Origin: Nocardioides sp. zg-DK7169
GTDB taxonomy: Bacteria > Actinomycetota > Actinomycetes > Propionibacteriales > Nocardioidaceae
Direction: 5' to 3'
Length of the DNA: 34,851 nt
Assembly: GCF_013155365.1 (NCBI RefSeq)
Contig: NZ_JABJRA010000019.1
Coordinates: 1 to 34,851, forward strand
Both the position numbers and the translations under genes were made by a program. Positions 29,926 through 34,851 of this stretch are shown here, in pieces. Position 1 is the stretch's first letter; every line of letters begins with the position of its first letter. The notes below the pieces were generated by a model. The model was given only the letters and a program-made list of their open reading frames with translations. It did not search any database and was not told where the DNA came from.

Positions 29926-30467
29926 CCGAGGGCTCCGGCTCGGTGCAGCGCCCGGCGACCAAGACCGCGCGGCACCAGCTCATCATCGAGCTGGTGTCCA
30001 GCCACGAGGTCCGCTCGCAGTCCGAGCTCGCCGACCTGCTCGCACGCGACGGCGTCCACGTCACCCAGGCCACGCTCTCGCGCGACCTGGTCGAGCTCGA
30101 CGCCGTCAAGGTGCGCGCCTCCTCCGGCACGCTGGTCTACGCCGTACCGGGCGAGGGCGGCGACCGCCGCCCGCGCCCGCCTCGCGAGACCGCGGCCGGC
30201 AGCCAGCGGCTCGCGCGCCTGTGCGGCGAGCTCCTGGTGAGCGCGGAGTCCAGCGCCAACCTGGTGGTGCTGCGCACCCCGCCCGGCGCCGCGCAGTTCC
30301 TCGCCTCGGCGTTCGACAAGGCCGAGACCGCGGACGTCCTGGGCACCATCGCCGGCGACGACACGGTGCTGGTCATCGGCCGCGAGCCGGACGGCGGCGA
30401 GGCCCTGGCCCGCCGGTTCCTGGCGATGGCCGAGGCCCACGCCGAGGAGCGCGACCCCGAGGCCTGA
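29922..30467 (+). CDS. argR: Arginine repressor ArgR
   Basis: A hexameric transcription regulator that binds ARG boxes when arginine is present. The 181-aa protein has the N-terminal winged helix (about 15-80) with QATLSRDLVELD (49-60) as recognition region, a charged linker, and the C-terminal arginine-binding domain with GTIAGDDTVLVI (141-152), where D146 and D147 match the arginine-contact aspartates. GTG start in the overlap with argF. Encoded within its own target operon, it is expected to act on the paired sites before argC. Confidence 0.95.
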   Translation: MTEGSGSVQRPATKTARHQLIIELVSSHEVRSQSELADLLARDGVHVTQATLSRDLVELDAVKVRASSGTLVYAVPGEGGDRRPRPPRETAAGSQRLARLCGELLVSAESSANLVVLRTPPGAAQFLASAFDKAETADVLGTIAGDDTVLVIGREPDGGEALARRFLAMAEAHAEERDPEA

Positions 30468-30478
30468 GCCCCACCCCC

Positions 30479-30524
30479 GGCCGGCACCGCCGGCCACCCT
30501 CGTCGGCCGGCGCGCCCGGCCGAC
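30479..30524 (+). repeat. Two GC-rich hairpins between argR and argG
   Basis: GGCCGGC-ACC-GCCGGCC (30479-30495, 7-bp stem) is followed by GTCGGCCGG-CGCGC-CCGGCCGAC (30502-30524, 9-bp stem). Neither has a T-run. They fill most of the 102-nt gap, the only sizeable gap in the arg operon, and could reduce read-through or protect RNA ends. Confidence 0.55.
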
Positions 30525-30569
30525 CCCCACCGCATCAGCAACACCCACCCGAACAGGAAGAGAACCTCT

Positions 30570-32000
30570 GTGAGCAAGGTCCTGACGTCCCTCCCCACCG
30601 GCGAGCGGGTCGGCATCGCGTTCTCGGGCGGCCTGGACACCTCGGTGGCCGTCGCCTGGATGCGCGAGAAGGGCGCGATCCCGTGCACCTACACCGCGGA
30701 CCTGGGCCAGCCCGACGAGCCGGACATCGACGGCGTCCCGGTGCGTGCCAAGGAGTACGGCGCCGAGATCGCGCGTGCCGTGGACTGCCGCCCGGCGCTG
30801 GTCGAGGAGGGCCTGGCCGCGATCGCGTGCGGCGCCTTCCACATCCGCTCCGGTGCGCGCACCTACTTCAACACCACCCCGCTGGGCCGGGCGGTCACCG
30901 GCACGATGCTGGTGCGCGCCATGCACGAGGACGGGGTGGACATCTGGGGCGACGGCTCGACCTTCAAGGGCAACGACATCGAGCGGTTCTACCGCTACGG
31001 CCTGCTCGCCAACCCCGCACTGCGCATCTACAAGCCGTGGCTGGACGCCGACTTCGTCCACGAGCTCGGCGGGCGCACCGAGATGAGCCAGTGGCTCGTC
31101 GAGCGCGGGCTGCCCTACCGCGACAGCCAGGAGAAGGCCTACTCCACCGACGCCAACATCTGGGGCGCCACCCACGAGGCCAAGATCCTCGAGCACCTCG
31201 ACACCTCCCTCGAGGTCGTCGAGCCGATCATGGGCGTGAAGTTCTGGGACCCCAGCGTCGAGATCGAGACCGAGGACGTCACGATCGGCTTCGAGCAGGG
31301 CCGCCCGGTCACCATCAACGGGCGCCGCTACGACGACGCCGTGGCGCTGGTGCTGGAGGCCAACGCGATCGGCGGACGCCACGGCCTGGGCATGTCGGAC
31401 CAGATCGAGAACCGGATCATCGAGGCGAAGTCGCGCGGCATCTACGAGGCGCCGGGCATGGCACTGCTGTGGACGGCGTACGAGCGCCTGCTCAACGCGA
31501 TCCACAACGAGGACACGGTCGCGAACTACCACCAGAGCGGTCGCCGCCTGGGCCGGCTGCTCTACGAGGGCCGCTGGCTGGACCCGCAGTCGCTGATGCT
31601 GCGCGAGTCCACGCTGCGCTGGGTCGCCTCCGTGGTCTCCGGCGAGGTCACCCTGCGGCTGCGCCGCGGCGAGGACTACACGATCGTGCGCACCGAGGGC
31701 GACTCGTTCTCCTACCACCCCGAGAAGCTCTCGATGGAGCGCACCGAGAACGCCGTGTTCGGCCCGCACGACCGGATCGGCCAGCTGACGATGCGCAACC
31801 TCGACATCGCCGACTCCCGCTCCAAGCTCGAGATGTACGCCGCCCAGCCGCTCGACCAGGGCCAGGTCCTCGTCGAGAACGGCACCCTCTTCGGCGAGCT
31901 GCCCCCGGGCGGTGCCGAGACGATCACGGAGAACCCCGAGGTCGCCGGCGACGAGGAGATCGCGCTCGAGGCCGCGGCCATGGAGTTCGGCACCGACTGA
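30570..32000 (+). CDS. argG: Argininosuccinate synthase, E. coli-type long form
   Basis: ArgG joins citrulline and aspartate using ATP. The 476-aa protein has the PP-loop AFSGGLDTS (17-25) and, through most of its length, the stretches typical of the longer E. coli-type subfamily (NTTPLGRAVTGTMLV, GDGSTFKGNDIERFYRYGLL, IGGRHGLGMSDQIENRIIEAKSRGIYEAPGMALL). Many actinobacteria instead carry the shorter form of about 400 aa, so this copy may reflect an old exchange; base use looks like that of its neighbours. GTG start with AGGAAGAGAA upstream. It is separated from argR by the hairpin gap and overlaps the Nudix gene by one base. Confidence 0.95.
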   Translation: MSKVLTSLPTGERVGIAFSGGLDTSVAVAWMREKGAIPCTYTADLGQPDEPDIDGVPVRAKEYGAEIARAVDCRPALVEEGLAAIACGAFHIRSGARTYFNTTPLGRAVTGTMLVRAMHEDGVDIWGDGSTFKGNDIERFYRYGLLANPALRIYKPWLDADFVHELGGRTEMSQWLVERGLPYRDSQEKAYSTDANIWGATHEAKILEHLDTSLEVVEPIMGVKFWDPSVEIETEDVTIGFEQGRPVTINGRRYDDAVALVLEANAIGGRHGLGMSDQIENRIIEAKSRGIYEAPGMALLWTAYERLLNAIHNEDTVANYHQSGRRLGRLLYEGRWLDPQSLMLRESTLRWVASVVSGEVTLRLRRGEDYTIVRTEGDSFSYHPEKLSMERTENAVFGPHDRIGQLTMRNLDIADSRSKLEMYAAQPLDQGQVLVENGTLFGELPPGGAETITENPEVAGDEEIALEAAAMEFGTD

Positions 32001-32464
32001 TGCCCGTCCCGCGCACGGCCGCCCGGGTGCTGCCCGTCAGCCCCACCGGCGAGGTCCTGCTCCTGCAGGCCCGCGACCCCGCCCGCCCCGACGACCTGCA
32101 CTGGGTCTCGATCGGCGGCGCGGTGGACGCGGGGGAGTCCCTCGCCGAGGCGGCCGTGCGCGAGCTGCGCGAGGAGACCGGGGTCGTGGTGCCCGTGGAG
32201 GCGCTGTCGGCGCCGCTGCACCGCGTCACGCACCCGTTCTCCTGGAACGGCACCGAGTACCTCAGCGACAACACCTTCTTCGCCCTGCCCCTGCGGCGCG
32301 ACGTGGAGGTGAGCCTGGCCGGGCTGGAGCCGGCCGAGGTCGGTAACGTCCTCGGAGCGGCCTGGTGGCGCCCGGAGGCCCTGGCGGTCGACGGCACCGC
32401 CGCCTCGGCCGACCTTCCCGAGATCATGGACACCGCGATCGCCGTGGTGAGAGGAGAGACGTGA
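32000..32464 (+). CDS. Nudix hydrolase between argG and argH
   Basis: A 154-aa Nudix-fold protein with a complete Nudix box: G40, E46, R54-E55, E58-E59 and G61 in GAVDAGESLAEAAVRELREETGV. Such enzymes hydrolyse nucleoside diphosphates linked to another group; the substrate here cannot be predicted. It shares one base with the argG stop (TGATG) and its own stop overlaps the argH GTG, so it is fully embedded in the arg operon. It has no known arginine role. It could remove a side product, or merely ride along. Confidence 0.88.
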   Translation: MPVPRTAARVLPVSPTGEVLLLQARDPARPDDLHWVSIGGAVDAGESLAEAAVRELREETGVVVPVEALSAPLHRVTHPFSWNGTEYLSDNTFFALPLRRDVEVSLAGLEPAEVGNVLGAAWWRPEALAVDGTAASADLPEIMDTAIAVVRGET

Positions 32465-33888
32465 GCACCACCAACGAGGGCAAGCTCTGGGGTGGCCGGT
32501 TCGCCGGCGGTCCCTCCCCCGAGCTGGAGGCGCTGTCGCGCTCCACCCACTTCGACTGGCGCCTCACGCCGTACGACCTGGCGGGCTCGCGCGCCCACGC
32601 CAACGCCCTGCACCGCGCCGGCCTGCTCACCGACGCCGACCACGCCGAGCTGCTGCGCGGCCTCGACGTGCTGGGGGAGCGCTACGCCGCTGGCGAGCTG
32701 CACCCCGGCCCGGGGGACGAGGACGTCCACGGGGCGCTGGAGCGACTGCTGCTCGACGAGGTCGGGCCCGACGTGGGCGGCCGGCTGCGCGCCGGTCGCA
32801 GCCGCAACGACCAGATCGCCACGCTGTTCAAGGTGTTCCTGCGCGACCACGCGGCCGTCGTCGCCGGGCAGGTGCTCGACCTCGTCGACGTGCTCGCCAC
32901 CCAGGCGCGCGAGCACCTGGGCGAGGTGCCGACCGTGATGCCCGGTCGCACCCACCTCCAGCACGCCCAGCCGGTGCTGCTGGCCCACCACCTGATGGCC
33001 CACGCGTGGCCGCTGCTGCGCGACGTGGCCCGCCTCGCCGACTGGGACGCCCGCGTCGCAGCGGACTCGCCGTACGGCTCGGGCGCGCTGGCCGGCCAGA
33101 GCCTCGGGCTGGACCCCACCCAGGTCGCCGCCGAGCTCGGCTTCTCCGGCTCGAGCGCCAACTCCATCGACGGCACCGCGTCGCGCGACTTCGTCGCCGA
33201 GTTCGCCTTCGTCGCCGCGCAGGTCGGTGTCGACGTCAGCCGCCTCGCCGAGGAGGTCATCCTCTGGTCGACGCGCGAGTTCGCCTTCGTGACGCTGCAC
33301 GACTCCTGGTCGACCGGGTCGAGCATCATGCCGCAGAAGAAGAACCCCGACATCGCCGAGCTCGCGCGCGGCAAGGCCGGCCGGCTGATCGGCAACCTGT
33401 CCGGGCTGATGGCGACGCTCAAGGCGCTGCCGCTCGCCTACAACCGGGACCTCCAGGAGGACAAGGAGCCGGTCTTCGACTCGGTGGACACCCTCGAGGT
33501 GCTGCTGCCGGCGTTCACCGGGATGGTCGCGACCCTCACCTTCGACCGGGACCGCCTCGCCGAGCTGGCGCCGCAGGGGTTCTCCCTGGCCACCGACATC
33601 GCGGAGTGGCTGGTGCGCGAGAACGTCCCGTTCCGCATCGCCCACGAGGTCGCCGGTGCCTGCGTGCGCCGCTGCGAGGAGCTGGGCTGCGAGCTGCACG
33701 AGCTCACCGACGCCCAGTTCGCCGAGATCTCCGAGCACCTCACGCCCGGGGTCCGCGAGGTCCTGACCGTCGAGGGCTCGGTCGCCTCCCGGTCCGGACG
33801 CGGCGGCACCGCGCCGGTGCGCGTCCGCGAGCAGCTCGACGAGCTGGTCGCCGCCGTCGCCGCGCACCGCGAGCGGCTCTCCGCCTGA
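32461..33888 (+). CDS. argH: Argininosuccinate lyase
   Basis: ArgH splits argininosuccinate into arginine and fumarate, completing the pathway. The 475-aa protein of the fumarase/aspartase fold has AGRSRNDQIAT (111-121), GRTHLQHAQP (162-171) and the signature loop GSSIMPQKKNP (286-296). GTG start in a GTGA overlap with the Nudix gene. It is the last arg gene; the DNA glycosylase gene follows 13 nt later and may be co-transcribed. No irregularity seen. Confidence 0.96.
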   Translation: MSTTNEGKLWGGRFAGGPSPELEALSRSTHFDWRLTPYDLAGSRAHANALHRAGLLTDADHAELLRGLDVLGERYAAGELHPGPGDEDVHGALERLLLDEVGPDVGGRLRAGRSRNDQIATLFKVFLRDHAAVVAGQVLDLVDVLATQAREHLGEVPTVMPGRTHLQHAQPVLLAHHLMAHAWPLLRDVARLADWDARVAADSPYGSGALAGQSLGLDPTQVAAELGFSGSSANSIDGTASRDFVAEFAFVAAQVGVDVSRLAEEVILWSTREFAFVTLHDSWSTGSSIMPQKKNPDIAELARGKAGRLIGNLSGLMATLKALPLAYNRDLQEDKEPVFDSVDTLEVLLPAFTGMVATLTFDRDRLAELAPQGFSLATDIAEWLVRENVPFRIAHEVAGACVRRCEELGCELHELTDAQFAEISEHLTPGVREVLTVEGSVASRSGRGGTAPVRVREQLDELVAAVAAHRERLSA

Positions 33889-33901
33889 TCCGACCGCACC
33901 G

Positions 33902-34504
33902 ATGACCACCAGTCGCGACCTGCTCGCCGTCCTCCGGGGACCGGCCGAGCAGGTCGCGCCGCTTCTGCTCGGTGCCGAGCTGCGCAACGGCCCGGTCGCG
34001 ATCCGCCTCACCGAGGTCGAGGCGTACGCCGGCGCCGCCGACCCGGGCTCGCACGCCTTCCGGGGCCGCACCGCGCGCAACGCCACGATGTTCGGTCCGG
34101 CGGGACGGCTCTACTGCTACTTCACCTACGGGATGCACGTGTGCTGCAACGTGGTCACCGGCCCCGAGGGGGAGGCGAGCGCGGTGCTGCTCCGTGCCGG
34201 CGAGGTGGTCGACGGCCTCGAGCTGGTCCGGGAGCGCCGCCCGGGGAGCACCGACCGCGATCTGGTGCGCGGTCCCGCCCGGCTGTGCCGCGCACTGGAC
34301 ATCTCCCTCGACGACGACGGCACGGACCTCGTCGCCGGGCCGATCCGGCTCACCCTGCCGGAGCCACCGGACTCCGAGCGGCTCGCGCCGGAGGTGTGCA
34401 GCGGACCGCGGGTCGGGCTGCGCGGGGCCCCCGAGCGGCCGTGGCGGTTCTGGCTGGCGGGGGAGCGCAGCGTCTCCGCCTACCGCCCGGCGAAGCCTCG
34501 CTGA
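33902..34504 (+). CDS. mpg: 3-methyladenine DNA glycosylase (AAG/MPG family)
   Basis: A 200-aa base-excision glycosylase of the alkyladenine (AAG) family, which flips out and removes 3-methyladenine and similar damaged purines. Family motifs are present: LTEVEAYAGAADPGSHAFRG (catalytic Glu in EVEAY), RNATMFGPAGRLYCYFTYGMH, and the C-terminal GPRVGLRGAPERPWRFW. It lies 13 nt after argH, an arrangement also seen in other actinobacteria. The ATG fits the usual N terminus (MTTSRDLL) though no strong ribosome site precedes it. Membership in the arg transcript is probable by spacing only. Confidence 0.92.
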   Translation: MTTSRDLLAVLRGPAEQVAPLLLGAELRNGPVAIRLTEVEAYAGAADPGSHAFRGRTARNATMFGPAGRLYCYFTYGMHVCCNVVTGPEGEASAVLLRAGEVVDGLELVRERRPGSTDRDLVRGPARLCRALDISLDDDGTDLVAGPIRLTLPEPPDSERLAPEVCSGPRVGLRGAPERPWRFWLAGERSVSAYRPAKPR

Positions 34505-34523
34505 GGCCACCACGACCCCCGGT

Positions 34524-34552
34524 TTGGCACGTCCGCAACCCGCGTGTAATGT
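34524..34552 (+). promoter_or_regulatory. Upstream rRNA operon promoter (P1)
   Basis: TTGGCA and TAATGT with a 17-bp spacer, close to the housekeeping sigma consensus, lying 19 bp after the glycosylase stop. Confidence 0.75.
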
Positions 34553-34654
34553 TTCTTCTCGCCGCAGCACGCGGCTCCGAGACCCGGGCCTCTGGCCACG
34601 GTGACCATGGAGCGGCTCGCTCGGCAGCAGGATCACCAGCTCGGCCAGGCCGAG

Positions 34655-34683
34655 TTGACCGGCTCGCTCAGATCCGGTAAGTT
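34655..34683 (+). promoter_or_regulatory. Downstream rRNA operon promoter (P2)
   Basis: TTGACC and TAAGTT with a 17-bp spacer. Two good promoters in a row before an antitermination leader are characteristic of rRNA operons. Confidence 0.8.
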
Positions 34684-34689
34684 TCTGCA

Positions 34690-34851
34690 GGTTGCCCCGA
34701 CAGAGAGGCCGCAAGGCCGATCACCGGGTGTGTCTGATCCTTGAGAACTCAACAGTGTGTCATATAGTCGACGAATTAGTTTGTTATGCCCCGTCGACAT
34801 GATCTTGGCTTTGCCTTGGTGGTGTCGATGGTTTCTTTGACAATGATTCTG
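34690..34851 (+). ncRNA. rRNA operon leader with boxA-like antitermination site
   Basis: No protein gene is seen from 34505 to the window end. After P2 come GTTGCCCCGA, a GGCC-GCAA-GGCC hairpin (34707-34718, boxB-like position) and a CTTGAGAACTCAACAGTGTG block (34739-34758) that closely resembles the boxA region in front of actinobacterial 16S genes. The AT-richer sequence after 34760 would form part of the RNase III processing stem with DNA beyond the window. The 16S gene itself is not included; its presence just downstream is inferred. Confidence 0.8.

Noticed and set aside
1..34851. CRISPR array, insertion sequence, prophage or tRNA gene
   Set aside because: No regular direct repeats, transposase or integrase sequence, or cloverleaf was found on reading through; the content is core metabolism.

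Overview
The window looks like chromosomal core DNA of a high-GC actinobacterium, most likely of the Nocardioides/Propionibacteriales type; this is inferred from style, as no search was run. Supporting signs are very high GC with many GTG starts and ATGA/GTGA overlaps, a putative mycothiol-dependent DinB-fold enzyme, a DUF222/HNH endonuclease behind an SOS box, an SseB-like gene next to infC-rpmI-rplT, a zinc-knuckle PheS, and several TANNNT -10 boxes placed 6-8 nt before start codons (leaderless mRNAs).

Layout. 1-4470: FMN riboswitch and a tight riboflavin operon, ribD-ribE-ribM(PnuC-like)-ribBA-ribH. 4458-8568 (minus): an unusual cluster transcribed as multi-TM PAS sensor histidine kinase, pyruvoyl-dependent arginine decarboxylase, GNAT-like protein, single-domain response regulator; its last gene overlaps the 3' end of ribH. 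8691-10315: divergent hisE-hisG plus a PH-domain membrane protein. 10331-13583 (minus): small membrane protein, D-threonine-aldolase/D-serine-dehydratase-like PLP enzyme, P-loop kinase and aldose-1-epimerase-like protein. 13664-16833: SseB-like protein, then infC-rpmI-rplT behind an attenuator-like leader, then a SpoU-family RNA methyltransferase. 16872-21644: a soluble PAS histidine kinase, then pheS-pheT ending in a very strong terminator. 21828-24086 (minus): SOS-box DUF222/HNH gene and an MDMPI-family enzyme. 24177-33888: arginine operon argC-(ACT protein)-argJ-argB-argD-argF-argR-argG-(Nudix)-argH, with tandem ARG-box-like sites over the argC promoter, followed by a 3-methyladenine DNA glycosylase. 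34505-34851: two consensus promoters and an antitermination-type leader, evidently those of an rRNA operon whose 16S gene lies beyond the window.

How the parts fit. The rib genes cover riboflavin synthesis from GTP and ribulose 5-phosphate (apart from a phosphatase) plus likely import, gated by FMN. The arg genes cover glutamate to arginine by the acetyl-recycling route with ArgR encoded in the operon. The most unusual element is the kinase/arginine decarboxylase/GNAT-like/response-regulator cluster, which puts agmatine production and possibly agmatine modification in one transcription unit with a phosphorelay; I know of no described system of this composition. Other points worth checking are a perfect 9-nt antiterminator candidate in the infC leader, AUC and CUG start codons, and an ACT-domain protein with CASTOR-like sequence features inside the arg operon. 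No insertion sequence, prophage, CRISPR array or tRNA gene was seen.
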